A stretch of DNA of 64,000 nt from an uncultured Acetatifactor sp. GTDB taxonomy: Bacteria; Bacillota; Clostridia; Lachnospirales; Lachnospiraceae. The notes beneath the pieces were generated by a model. That model was not told the origin of the DNA and did no database searches. It worked only from the letters and a program-made list of their open reading frames with translations. The stretch is from NCBI GenBank assembly GCA_947625255.1, contig CANQNT010000012.1:23833-87832 (forward strand), read 5' to 3'. A program made the translations under genes and the position numbers. Below, in pieces: positions 17,468 to 25,916 of the stretch (position 1 is the first letter of the stretch; the number at the start of each line of letters is the position of its first letter).

Positions 17468-19597
17468 TTACAAATGCAGCACCCGGGCCTTGATTTCCTT
17501 GGTCTTGCCCGCATTCCAATAATTCTCTCCCAGATAACCGCAGGTTCTTCTGGTTACATTCATCTTGGCATGATCCTTATTGTGACACTGAGGGCATTCC
17601 CACTCCATATCGTCATTGATTATGATCTCCCCGTCGTAGCCGCAGACATGGCAGTAATCCGACTTGGTATTGAACTCACCATATTGAATGTTTTCATAAA
17701 TAAACCGGATGACCTCTTCAACGGCCTCCACATTGTTTGTCAGGTTGGGTACTTCCACGTAGGAAATGGCTCCTCCCAAAGACTTGTTCTGGAACTCGCT
17801 CTCAAAGGTAAACTTGGTGAAAGCATCGATGGGTTCCCTTACATCCACATGGTAGGAATTGGTATAATACCCCTTATCCGTTACATTCTCAATATCACCA
17901 AATTTTTCTCTGTCAATTCTGGCGAACCGGTAGCACAACGACTCCGCAGGCGTTCCATAAAGACTGAAGCCCAGCCTGGTCTTGGCTTTCCACTCCGCCA
18001 CGGCCGCATTCAGGCGGTCCATGACACGTAAGGCAAATTCCTTGCCTTCCGGCTGGGTATGGCTGCAGCCTTTCATCAAATAAGTGGTCTCATACAAACC
18101 AATGTAGCCAAGAGACAAGGTGGAATAACCATTTTCCAGATATTTGTCGATTTTCTCTCCTTTTTGCAGACGGGCAATGGCTCCATACTGCCAGTGAATC
18201 GGGCTTACATCCGACACCACGCCCAGCAGGGACTTATGACGGCACATCAATGCTTCATAGCAAAGCTTCAGCCGCTCGTCCATCAGTCTCCAGAACTTCT
18301 CCTCGTCCCCCTTGGCCAGGATGCCGATCTGGGGCAGATTCAAGCTCACAACGCCCTGATTGAAACGTCCCTCCCATTTATAGTGACCGTCCTCATCTTT
18401 CCAGGGAGAAAGGAAAGAACGGCAGCCCATGCAGGAAAACACCTCTCCCGCATAATTTTCCCGCATTTTCTTGGCGGAAATATAATCCGGATACATTCTC
18501 TTGGCGGAGCACCGGGCGGCCAGCCTGGTCACATAATCGTATTTACCGCCCTTAAGGCAATTATTTTCATCCAGCACGTACACCAGCTTCGGAAAAGCGG
18601 GTGTCACATAAACCCCTTTCTCATTCTTGGTACCCTGCAGACGCTGGCGCAGGATCTCCTCAATAATCATAACGGTCTCATCCACATACTCGTCCTGATC
18701 ATCAATGTGCAGGAACAAGGTCACGAAAGGCGACTGACCATTGGTAGTCATCAAGGTATTGATCTGATACTGAATCGTCTGAACTCCGCTGCGCAGCTCG
18801 TCCCGCAAGCGAATATCCACAATTCTCCGCATGGTCTCCTCATCCAGCTGATTTCCGAACTCTTCCACCAGCTGCTTCTTAAACTTCTCACGGCTTCTGC
18901 GCAAATATTTTCCCAAATGCTTGATATTGACGGACTGCCCGCCATACTGATTGCTGGCCACGGCGGCAATGATCTGGGTAGTGACGGTGCAAGCCACCTG
19001 AAAGCTCTTCGGGGACTCGATCATCTTGCCATTGATGGAGGTGCCATTATCCAACATATCCTTGATATTGATCAGGCAGCAATTAAAAATAGGTTGGATA
19101 AAATAATCCGCGTCATGAAAATGGATCACGCCATTGTCATGGGCCATGGAAATATGCTCCGGCAAAAGCAGCCTTCTGGTTACGTCACGGGAAACCTCCC
19201 CGGCAATATAATCCCTCTGGGTGGAGGCCAGTCTGGTATTCTTGTTGGAATTCTCCTCCGCCAGCTCTTTGTTTTCATTCCGGATCAACTTCAAAATGGA
19301 CTCGTCCGTCGTATTGGACTTGCGCAGCAGACTCCTCTGATAACGATATACAATGTACTTTTTAGCCAGCGTGTACTTATTATGCTTCACCAGGTCCGCC
19401 TCGATCATGTCCTGGATCCACTCCACGGTAAGGTTATTATTCCCCTGCTTTTCTACATCCTCCAAAATCTCGTCAATAATATCCTCCGTGGCACGCTCCC
19501 GCTCCTCTACTTCATTATTCGCCTTACGAATAGCCATGATAATTTTGTCCGCCTCATAAGGCACGATACGTCCATCTCTCTTTTGAATCTTCATCAT
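17468..19597 (-). CDS. nrdD: Anaerobic (class III) ribonucleoside-triphosphate reductase
   Basis: A 709-residue glycyl-radical enzyme making deoxyribonucleotides without oxygen. Residues 1-95 form the ATP-cone (IQKRDGRIVPYEADKIIMAI...). The catalytic barrel follows, with a C-terminal zinc site (CHVCGYDGEI and CPQCHNKDH) and the glycyl-radical loop RRTCGYLGENYW near residue 690, whose Gly carries the radical. Length and motifs match the family. Start ATG 19597; a second ATG follows directly. Controlled by a promoter with two NrdR-like boxes about 150-195 bases upstream; the 190-base leader has no further assigned element. Confidence 0.97.
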   Translation of the reverse strand: MMKIQKRDGRIVPYEADKIIMAIRKANNEVEERERATEDIIDEILEDVEKQGNNNLTVEWIQDMIEADLVKHNKYTLAKKYIVYRYQRSLLRKSNTTDESILKLIRNENKELAEENSNKNTRLASTQRDYIAGEVSRDVTRRLLLPEHISMAHDNGVIHFHDADYFIQPIFNCCLINIKDMLDNGTSINGKMIESPKSFQVACTVTTQIIAAVASNQYGGQSVNIKHLGKYLRRSREKFKKQLVEEFGNQLDEETMRRIVDIRLRDELRSGVQTIQYQINTLMTTNGQSPFVTLFLHIDDQDEYVDETVMIIEEILRQRLQGTKNEKGVYVTPAFPKLVYVLDENNCLKGGKYDYVTRLAARCSAKRMYPDYISAKKMRENYAGEVFSCMGCRSFLSPWKDEDGHYKWEGRFNQGVVSLNLPQIGILAKGDEEKFWRLMDERLKLCYEALMCRHKSLLGVVSDVSPIHWQYGAIARLQKGEKIDKYLENGYSTLSLGYIGLYETTYLMKGCSHTQPEGKEFALRVMDRLNAAVAEWKAKTRLGFSLYGTPAESLCYRFARIDREKFGDIENVTDKGYYTNSYHVDVREPIDAFTKFTFESEFQNKSLGGAISYVEVPNLTNNVEAVEEVIRFIYENIQYGEFNTKSDYCHVCGYDGEIIINDDMEWECPQCHNKDHAKMNVTRRTCGYLGENYWNAGKTKEIKARVLHL

Positions 19598-19746
19598 TGC
19601 ACATCGGTCCCTTCATAAATTACTGATTATAGTTTGCTTTAACGTTTATGTTCTCGGACTCTTTTCCAACATAATACGACCGCACCCAGTTTGTCTTCCA
19701 GATACGGCCGCGATTCAGCTTATCGGATAGGATAGTCCTCCCCATA

Positions 19747-19793
19747 ATACTATATTTAGTGTTGTAAGTTCCGTCTCGCATCTATATCTTGTA
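19747..19793 (-). promoter_or_regulatory. Pair of NrdR boxes upstream of nrdD
   Basis: Two 16-base sites resembling the NrdR consensus acaCwAtATaTwGtgt: 19747-19762 (minus strand ACACTAAATATAGTAT) and 19778-19793 (minus strand TACAAGATATAGATGC, weaker). Their centres are exactly 31 bases apart, the three-helical-turn spacing typical of NrdR box pairs. The second overlaps the expected transcription start. Confidence 0.75.
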
Positions 19794-19797
19794 ATTT

Positions 19798-19826
19798 ATT
19801 ATAATAAACGCGAGTGTATTTTGCAA
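19798..19826 (-). promoter_or_regulatory. nrdD promoter
   Basis: On the minus strand: TTGCAA (19821-19826), 17-base spacer, perfect TATAAT (19798-19803). Transcription would start near 19791, inside the second NrdR box. Confidence 0.75.
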
Positions 19827-19910
19827 TAGATTTTTCAGATTTCTCTTGTATATTTATTCGTACAAAGCCATGGCTGCCATCCTTCGAATCCCGCCATGGG
19901 ACATCCGGCC

Positions 19911-20651
19911 TTAACAGTAAAAGCACATTCCTCCGCCGCACAACTGGCAGATCAGGTTGGCAACACAGATCTTCATGCAAATATTGTCTCCGCCAAAGGT
20001 GGGATAACCGTAAGCGGCCTGCCGGCGCTCATACCATGTGCCGCCGCTTTCAAAGCTGCGCATCAGCTCCTGATACTCCTGATTGCCGGGCTCCAGGGCC
20101 GCGGCCCGTCTGGCATGCTCCAGGGCCGCTACATTATTGCCCATACCCGAATGGGCGATCGCGCTGTAATAATACCATCTGGCGTTGCGCTCCTGAACAC
20201 CCATGCCGTCCAGAGCATTGCGGGCCTCCCGGAAATAATTGTTCCGAATATAGTTGCCTGCCGCCCGCAGGTGTGGATCCTCCTCATAGCCCGTGTTGCC
20301 GCCGAAACCGCCAAATCCTCCAAACCCGCCAAAAGGCCCGTAGCCCTGGCCGCCATAACCGCCATAGCCCCGGCCGCCGCTGTCGTAGCCGCTTCGGCCC
20401 TGACCTCCATAACCGTTCCCGCCGTAGCCTCCATAACCATAGCCGGCGCCTCCGTAGCCCTCGGTACGCTCTTTCATGATCTGCTGGTATGCCGCCTGGA
20501 TCTCCTTGAATTTCTCTTCCGCCTGATCCTTGTTAGGATTGTTGATGTTGGCATCCGGGTGATATTTCCGACTCAGGGCCCTATATGCTTTTTTAATTTC
20601 TTCCTCGGTAGCGTTTCTATCCACTCCCAGGACCTTGTACGGATCCATCAT
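19911..20651 (-). CDS. J-domain (DnaJ-like) co-chaperone with glycine-tyrosine-rich linker and Cys-rich tail
   Basis: A 246-residue protein. Residues 1-62 are a J domain ([20 protein letters not shown], with the HPD motif in [10 protein letters not shown]), so it should stimulate an Hsp70 ATPase. Residues ~65-120 are a Gly/Tyr/Phe repeat linker. Residues ~125-205 look like TPR-type helices ([42 protein letters not shown]). The C-terminus holds six Cys within about 20 residues, [22 protein letters not shown], an unusual metal- or membrane-associating tail. The start overlaps the DUF5685 stop (ATG/TGA overlap) with GGGAGGAAGC just upstream, so translation is coupled. The zinc fingers of classical DnaJ are absent. 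Confidence 0.88.
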   Translation of the reverse strand: MMDPYKVLGVDRNATEEEIKKAYRALSRKYHPDANINNPNKDQAEEKFKEIQAAYQQIMKERTEGYGGAGYGYGGYGGNGYGGQGRSGYDSGGRGYGGYGGQGYGPFGGFGGFGGFGGNTGYEEDPHLRAAGNYIRNNYFREARNALDGMGVQERNARWYYYSAIAHSGMGNNVAALEHARRAAALEPGNQEYQELMRSFESGGTWYERRQAAYGYPTFGGDNICMKICVANLICQLCGGGMCFYC

Positions 20652-21484
20652 GCTTCCTCCCTGGCCCTACGTTTCTCCCGTACCACCTCATACCGGCACC
20701 ACACTCCGGAATAGAGAATATTGCGCAAAATCTCCACATTTTCCAGAATGGGAAGTTTTTCAAACTCTTTGCAGCACTCTGACATCATCATGGTAAGGAT
20801 CGTCTTACATTCCTCTTCAAAATCCGGATTCTGATACTTCTTAAGCAGGGGATTAAAATTCCCCGATTTCTGATCCGCTTCCACATCTTCGTAGGCATCC
20901 ATCAGATAGATGAACTTTCCCAAAAAAAAGCCGAAACGATCCAGATTTTCCGCCCACTCGTCCTCCTTGAAGACGACAATCTGGGACATAACCCTGCCAA
21001 AAAGTCCTGCCATGGTGTCAATATCCGCCTGACCGGACTTTTCCGCGTCCGCCAGATCATGCATATACCGTTCAATCTTGCGGAATTTGTCGAGATATTG
21101 CTCCCTGGCTTTTCCTATCTTTCCCTCCAACATCTTTCCGTAAAGCAGCTTATGAAGCTTTTTCTCATCCTCCCAGTCATCCTGACATTTATAATAGGTA
21201 AACAGGACGTTCATATCCGCAATATATTCCGTCAGTGCGTTGATCCTGGTCTGATGCTTTTCAAAAGGATGAGCCACGCATTTGGTGGTACCCAGAGTCG
21301 TCTCCTGATCATACAGTCCCGACAAAAGCATCAGCAGAAAGGTCATATCATAGCTTAAGGACAACTGCCCCCAAACCCCGTACTTGTGCTTCAGGACACG
21401 GCATAAACCACAATAGTAAGAATGATAAACCGCAAATTCCTTATATTTCATCTCAGATTGATTGACAATGATATATCCAAACAT
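20648..21484 (-). CDS. DUF5685 family protein
   Basis: A 278-residue soluble helical protein. The opening [20 protein letters not shown] followed by [14 protein letters not shown], then [17 protein letters not shown] and KCVAHPF, matches DUF5685, a clostridial family of unknown function. The CxxC in the 'YCGLCR' motif and a later isolated Cys in the KCVAHP segment could bind metal. A helical section with [10 protein letters not shown] and [26 protein letters not shown] has an acidic D..ED..D patch reminiscent of all-helical prenyl-transfer or phosphatase folds, but this is only visual. Start ATG 21484, six bases after GGAGG; extension to 21604 is unsupported. It is the middle gene of a three-gene unit and its stop overlaps the J-domain start. 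Confidence 0.85.
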   Translation of the reverse strand: MFGYIIVNQSEMKYKEFAVYHSYYCGLCRVLKHKYGVWGQLSLSYDMTFLLMLLSGLYDQETTLGTTKCVAHPFEKHQTRINALTEYIADMNVLFTYYKCQDDWEDEKKLHKLLYGKMLEGKIGKAREQYLDKFRKIERYMHDLADAEKSGQADIDTMAGLFGRVMSQIVVFKEDEWAENLDRFGFFLGKFIYLMDAYEDVEADQKSGNFNPLLKKYQNPDFEEECKTILTMMMSECCKEFEKLPILENVEILRNILYSGVWCRYEVVREKRRAREEA

Positions 21485-21564
21485 AGGATTCCTCCCAGCT
21501 TCAAACGACGGATACCTTGTCAGTAATTCCGTCATGGATCTAAGGCCCGCTCCGGCCGCATTCG

Positions 21565-21957
21565 TCAACTTCTCTTGATAAATGTCGTACCGCACTTCCG
21601 GCACCGAATCTCAATCTTGCCATGCCCTCTGGGCACGCGAATCTTCTGCCTGCAGTTAGGGCACTTGAAAATGCGGTAGGTCTTCCTCTGGACCAACTCT
21701 TTCTTCTTGGAATTCAAAAAGCCCCTCACCTTGTAAGACTTTTGTAAATACCACTGATTCTCGGCGGATCTGACATAAATCTTACGTGAAAGCATTCTGT
21801 AATACGCATAAATCATGGCCGCCAGCGCCAACACATAAAAGAAATCAGGACCGATCATGGACAGCACCAAAAAAACCAGCGCCGCGATCATCAAAAACCG
21901 ATTGAGATTATCGTTCCCATATCTGCCCTGCATAAACCGATAAAACTTCTCTCTCAT
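21565..21957 (-). CDS. Two-helix membrane protein with C-terminal zinc ribbon
   Basis: A 130-residue protein. Residues ~18-58 form two hydrophobic helices (FLMIAALVFLVLSMIG, FFYVLALAAMIYAYYRML). Residues ~95-128 form a zinc ribbon with two CxxC knuckles (FKCPNCRQKIRVPRGHGKIEI, RCRKCGTTF). The design fits an anchor for a metal-bound or nucleic-acid/protein-binding ribbon at the inner membrane face. It is the first gene of the unit with the DUF5685 and J-domain genes, 80 bases upstream of DUF5685. Its biochemical role is unknown. Upstream, 21958-22223 contains a GC-rich imperfect hairpin (about 22076-22118) and no gene I can support. Confidence 0.75.
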   Translation of the reverse strand: MREKFYRFMQGRYGNDNLNRFLMIAALVFLVLSMIGPDFFYVLALAAMIYAYYRMLSRKIYVRSAENQWYLQKSYKVRGFLNSKKKELVQRKTYRIFKCPNCRQKIRVPRGHGKIEIRCRKCGTTFIKRS

Positions 21958-22223
21958 GGCCTCATCCTCACATTCTTATGCCAAACGTTTCCAAACGATT
22001 GCCGTCCTGACGCTCTCACCAAAGCGCTCCTGATTCCGGCCATCTGACAACAATCCCGCTAAAAATTCCTGATTCCCTGGCGCCCGTCCGCCGCCTCTTT
22101 CAAGCAGCGGACGCCACGGAATCCTTCAGATCAAATTCTATCCTACTCCCGTACTATTTCTATTACAATATTTACTTTATAAACATTTCTTAAAAAAGCG
22201 TAAAGCCCAATTCCGACTCCGAC

Positions 22224-22267
22224 GTAAAAATATGCACCTCGGACCGAATAGCAAAGGTTCGAGGTGC
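22224..22267 (-). terminator. Intrinsic terminator after the rpsO-pnp-nitroreductase unit
   Basis: Arms GCACCTCGGACC (22234-22245) and GGTTCGAGGTGC (22256-22267) pair over 12 positions with one mismatch. On the minus strand the stem is followed by an A/T stretch with five Ts. It lies about 80 bases after the nitroreductase stop. Confidence 0.8.
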
Positions 22268-22348
22268 GCGACATTCTTTCAATTGTTTTGGATATGATTC
22301 CCCTGGGCGGGGGATGCTATTTCCGCCCCGTCACAATCCGGTCCGGGT

Positions 22349-22933
22349 TTATAAATAGCTTACCACGTCGCTTAATTTTCTCTTGGGCACCACAAAGTCC
22401 CGATTCTCATCCAGGTAATACTTTACAGCGTCAGGATCGTCCGCCCGTTCAATGTCCATGATATGGCTTTCATGAGTGGGATAGCCAAAGGCCACCACGG
22501 TATGAAGCACCTGCTTTTCGGTGAGTCCGAACATCTCCGACAAAGCCGGCTTATTGCAGGCTCCGATCATACAGCTGCCCACCCCATGATTCCAGGCGGC
22601 GAGAGTCATATTGGAAATCGCCAGTCCGGCATCCGTATCACAGTTCTGGTTGCGGTCCAGATTCTCCACCACGGCAATAAACAGAACCGGTTCCTCACCC
22701 GCCTTGGGCTGGCCCTGCTCGGGAGGCAGATACGCGGCCCATCTGGTATAACCGAACACGGCGGCCACTTTTGCCGGATCCTGAATCACAATATAGGTGA
22801 GCGGCTGCTTGTTGGCGGCGCTGGACGCAAGCCTGGCCGCTTCCAGAATCTCATCCAGGACCTCCTGGGGCACCGGCTTTTGCCGGAAACGACGATAGGT
22901 TCTTCTGGTTCTTAATAATTCCATCAATTCCAT
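22349..22933 (-). CDS. Nitroreductase family FMN-dependent oxidoreductase
   Basis: A 194-residue protein of the NADPH/FMN nitroreductase fold. It opens MELMELLRTRRTYRRFRQKPVP, the FMN phosphate-binding RRTxRxF signature, and has LEAARLASSAANKQPLTYIV for the isoalloxazine site. DAGLAISNMTLAAWNHGVGSCMIG is the dimer helix, and VVAFGYP comes near the C-terminus. It probably reduces quinones or nitro compounds; the natural substrate is unknown. Start ATG 22933 is 16 bases after the pnp stop, with AAGGA 13 bases upstream, somewhat distant. It appears to be a third gene of the rpsO-pnp unit, an unusual partner. Confidence 0.88.
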   Translation of the reverse strand: MELMELLRTRRTYRRFRQKPVPQEVLDEILEAARLASSAANKQPLTYIVIQDPAKVAAVFGYTRWAAYLPPEQGQPKAGEEPVLFIAVVENLDRNQNCDTDAGLAISNMTLAAWNHGVGSCMIGACNKPALSEMFGLTEKQVLHTVVAFGYPTHESHIMDIERADDPDAVKYYLDENRDFVVPKRKLSDVVSYL

Positions 22934-22949
22934 AACAATCACACTTTCC

Positions 22950-25040
22950 TTATTTCTGCGCGACATCCTTCATGGAGAAGCTGATGCGGCCCATCTTGTC
23001 CTTGCCCAGGCAAACCACGTTCACCATGTCTCCCAGGGTCAGAACGTCTTCCACGCGGTTGATTCTCTCTCTGGCGATCTTGGAAATGTGCACCATGCCC
23101 TCCTTGCCGGGAGCGAACTCGATAAACGCGCCAAACTCCTTGATGCTTACGACCTTGCCGCGGAAGATCTGGCCCGCCTCGAAGTCGGTCACGATGATCT
23201 TCACCATCTCCACGGCCTTGTCCATCATTTCCTTATCCGTGCCGCAGATGGAAACCTTGCCGTCGTCCGTGATGTCAATCTTCACGCCGGTACGGGCAAT
23301 AATCTCATTGATCGTCTTGCCGCGCTGGCCAACCACGTCACCGATCTTCTCAGGATCGATCTGTACGGAAACAATCTTAGGCGCATAAGGGCCAACTTCC
23401 GGTCTGGGTGCGGAAATGACGGGCTTCATGCAATTGTCCATAATGTAAATTCTGGCCTCACGGCATCTGGCAATGGCCCCCTCCACGATGGGTCTGGTCA
23501 GACCATGAATCTTAATATCCATCTGGATGGCGGTAATGCCCTCCGTGGTACCCGTCACCTTGAAATCCATGTCTCCAAAGAAGTCCTCAAGACCCTGGAT
23601 ATCGGTCAGCAGTACGAAATCGTCGTCCGTTTCCCCGGTCACAAGACCGCAGGAAATACCGGCCACCATCTTTTTAATGGGCACGCCCGCCGCCATCAGG
23701 GACATACAGGAAGCACAGGTGGAAGCCATGGAAGTGGAACCGTTGGACTCAAAGGTCTCGGAAACGGTACGAATGGCATAAGGGAATTCCTCCTCGCTGG
23801 GAAGCACGGGAAGCAGCGCTCTCTCGGCCAGCGCGCCATGCCCGATCTCACGACGTCCCGGTCCGCGGGAAGGCTTGGTCTCGCCCACGGAATAGGAAGG
23901 GAAGTTATAATGATGCATATACCGCTTGCTCACCTCGTTCTCATCCAGTCCGTCCAGCTTCTGCTGCTCGGAAAGAGGCGCCAGGGTACATACGTTGCAA
24001 ATCTGGGTCTGCCCACGGGTGAACATTGCGGAACCATGCACTCTGGGAATCAGGTCAACCTCGGCGGACAGAGGCCGGATCTGCGTGATCTCTCTGCCGT
24101 CAGGACGCTTGTGATCCTTTAAGATCATCTTGCGGACGGTCTTCTTTTCATATTGATATACAGCCTCACCCAGGATGGCGAGCCATTCCTCGTTCTCAGC
24201 GAACGCCTCCTCCAGCTTGGCCGTGATCTGACGGATATTCTCCTCGCGAACCTGCTTCTCATCCGTAAATACAGCCACTTCCATCTCTTCGGGAGGAACG
24301 ATCTTTTTCATCTCTTCCAACATTTCCTCAGGAACCGCGCAGCTGGTATAACTATGTTTCGGCTTGCCAACCTCCGCCACGATCTTGTCGATAAACGCGA
24401 TCAGAGTCTGGTTCACTTCGTGGGCCAGGTAAATGGCCTCGATCATCTTGGCCTCGGGAACCTCGTTGGCACCGGCTTCGATCATGATCACCTTTTCCCT
24501 GGTAGAGGCCACGGTCAGATTCAGATCACCCACCTTCCACTGCTCCTGGGACGGATTGATGATGAACTCCCCATCGATCATGCCCACCTGGGTCATGGCG
24601 CAGGGGCCGTCAAAAGGAATATCGGAAATGCAGGTTGCAATGGCCGCGCCCAGCATCGCCACCAACTCAGGACGGCAAGCGGGATCCACACTCATAACCA
24701 TATTGTTCAAGGTCACGTCATTACGATAATCCTTAGGGAAAAGAGGACGCATGGGCCTGTCGATCACGCGGCTGGTCAGAATGGCGTTCTCACTGGCCTT
24801 GCCCTCTCTCTTGTTAAAACCGCCGGGGATCTTGCCCACGGCGTATAATTTTTCCTCGAATTCCACGCTTAAGGGGAAGAAATCAATTCCCTCCCTGGGC
24901 TTCTCGGAAGCGGTAGCGGTGCTCAGCACGGTGGTTTCCCCATAATGCATGAATGCACAGCCGTTTGCCTGCTTACCCACACGGTTAATGTCCACGGACA
25001 ACGTGCGGCCAGCCAGCTCCATTGAATAAGTCTGATACAT
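22950..25040 (-). CDS. pnp: Polynucleotide phosphorylase
   Basis: A 696-residue exoribonuclease degrading RNA 3' to 5' with phosphate, part of the RNA degradosome. Two RNase PH domains are visible: residues ~1-230, starting YSMELAGRTLSVDINRVGKQANG, and ~310-540, with VHGSAMFTRGQTQ, GPGRREIGHGALAERAL and the GDMDFKVTGT acidic catalytic region. A KH domain follows (IGDVVGQRGKTINEI), then a C-terminal S1 domain (GQIFRGKVVSIKEFGAFIEFAPGKEGMVHIS). Start ATG 25040 has GGAGG at eight bases. Classic order rpsO-pnp. The C-terminus stops soon after S1, without an acidic tail. Confidence 0.97.
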   Translation of the reverse strand: MYQTYSMELAGRTLSVDINRVGKQANGCAFMHYGETTVLSTATASEKPREGIDFFPLSVEFEEKLYAVGKIPGGFNKREGKASENAILTSRVIDRPMRPLFPKDYRNDVTLNNMVMSVDPACRPELVAMLGAAIATCISDIPFDGPCAMTQVGMIDGEFIINPSQEQWKVGDLNLTVASTREKVIMIEAGANEVPEAKMIEAIYLAHEVNQTLIAFIDKIVAEVGKPKHSYTSCAVPEEMLEEMKKIVPPEEMEVAVFTDEKQVREENIRQITAKLEEAFAENEEWLAILGEAVYQYEKKTVRKMILKDHKRPDGREITQIRPLSAEVDLIPRVHGSAMFTRGQTQICNVCTLAPLSEQQKLDGLDENEVSKRYMHHYNFPSYSVGETKPSRGPGRREIGHGALAERALLPVLPSEEEFPYAIRTVSETFESNGSTSMASTCASCMSLMAAGVPIKKMVAGISCGLVTGETDDDFVLLTDIQGLEDFFGDMDFKVTGTTEGITAIQMDIKIHGLTRPIVEGAIARCREARIYIMDNCMKPVISAPRPEVGPYAPKIVSVQIDPEKIGDVVGQRGKTINEIIARTGVKIDITDDGKVSICGTDKEMMDKAVEMVKIIVTDFEAGQIFRGKVVSIKEFGAFIEFAPGKEGMVHISKIARERINRVEDVLTLGDMVNVVCLGKDKMGRISFSMKDVAQK

Positions 25041-25250
25041 AGTTTCCTCCATTCTGCCGTCTGCGGCGGCGCTTTTCTTTGGCGGCAAGCCGCCCTTTCT
25101 CTCACGGGAGCGGACCAAAGCCCCTCCCTTTAGCCGGCCACAGAACAGAAGATACCGAAACTACTGAAAAAAAGAAAACTCCTTTCCCCTATTCTTTTCC
25201 TTCTTTTCAGCGGTCTCGGGATGCCTGTCCGCGAACCGGTTTCATAGAAA

Positions 25251-25284
25251 GCGGAGCGACCGAACTGACTCGGAAACGCTCCGC
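25251..25284 (-). terminator. Hairpin between rpsO and pnp
   Basis: Perfect eight-base arms GCGGAGCG (25251-25258) and CGCTCCGC (25277-25284) with a further inner CCGA/TCGG pairing, followed on the minus strand by TTTCTATG. It could be an attenuator or an RNase processing stem, as between rpsO and pnp elsewhere; the T-tract is weak. The rest of 25041-25250 is pnp leader with no gene. Confidence 0.55.
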
Positions 25285-25299
25285 CTCATTCTCATTCCT

Positions 25300-25566
25300 T
25301 TACTTTCTCAGTCCCAGTCTCTCAATCAGCTCACGATATCTGTCAATATCCTTATCTTTCAGATAGCCAAGCAGACCACGTCTCCGACCTACCATCTTCA
25401 GTAAGCCGCGACGGGAATGATGATCCTTGGGATTCTCTTTCAGATGCTCGGTGAGCTCCTGAATTCTGGCAGTCAAAATTGCCACCTGCACTTCAGGTGA
25501 ACCGGTATCGCCAGGGGTTCTGGCATACTCATTGATAACGGCCGTCTTCTTCTCTTTGGAAATCAT
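25300..25566 (-). CDS. rpsO: 30S ribosomal protein S15
   Basis: An 88-residue four-helix ribosomal protein that binds the central domain of 16S rRNA and helps S6/S18 join. Family motifs: residues ~20-30 [24 protein letters not shown], then [25 protein letters not shown]. Length is standard (88-89). Start ATG 25566 is preceded by AAAGGAGGT. It opens the rpsO-pnp-nitroreductase unit, with its own strong promoter about 110-140 bases upstream; the 100-base leader may carry an S15 autoregulatory structure, not resolved here. Confidence 0.97.
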   Translation of the reverse strand: MISKEKKTAVINEYARTPGDTGSPEVQVAILTARIQELTEHLKENPKDHHSRRGLLKMVGRRRGLLGYLKDKDIDRYRELIERLGLRK

Positions 25567-25676
25567 GTGATTTTACCTCCTTTTCTCATCGTCATCGCCT
25601 GGTTCCAAGGATGGGTCGGAGTCTCCCGATCCTGAGCACCGGCTCGGAAACGCCCCTCGGACGCTTCACATCGCCT

Positions 25677-25705
25677 ATCATAACACAAGAGAAATAAAAA
25701 GTAAA
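25677..25705 (-). promoter_or_regulatory. rpsO promoter
   Basis: On the minus strand: TTTACT (25700-25705), 17-base spacer, TATGAT (25677-25682) with an upstream TGn extension. Predicts a leader of about 100 bases before rpsO. Confidence 0.7.
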
Positions 25706-25753
25706 TACCTTTTTTCTTATTGAATTTGCTTTGGTTCCCCCACATTTCCTCAA

Positions 25754-25786
25754 CAAAAAAACGGCATAGCCGTAAGCTATACCGTT
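25754..25786 (-). terminator. Intrinsic terminator of the SH3/NlpC gene
   Basis: Stem ACGGCATAGC (25761-25770) with GCTATACCGT (25776-25785), one G-U/mismatch position, followed on the minus strand by seven Ts. It lies about 130 bases after the NlpC stop and just before the rpsO promoter; 25787-25916 holds nothing else I can assign. Confidence 0.85.
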
Positions 25787-25916
25787 TCTCCCTTGTTCTA
25801 CAATGACCGCGGCATACACGCGCCATTCGCAAAACGGCACGGACGCGAGCACCATAACAATGTTTCCTTATCGGGGCACACCACAACCGGAGGCCCCGCT
25901 TTCCTTCCTATATGCG

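Noticed and set aside
18059..19618. 519-residue open frame antisense to nrdD
   Set aside because: It mirrors the nrdD reading frame in reverse, has no domain pattern and no ribosome site; nrdD is unmistakable on the other strand.
23088..24122. 344-residue open frame antisense to pnp
   Set aside because: His/Gly/Leu-rich composition is typical of the reverse of a GC-rich coding gene; no recognisable motifs.
25563..25886. 107-residue open frame upstream of rpsO
   Set aside because: It spans the NlpC terminator and the rpsO promoter and leader; no ribosome site or family.
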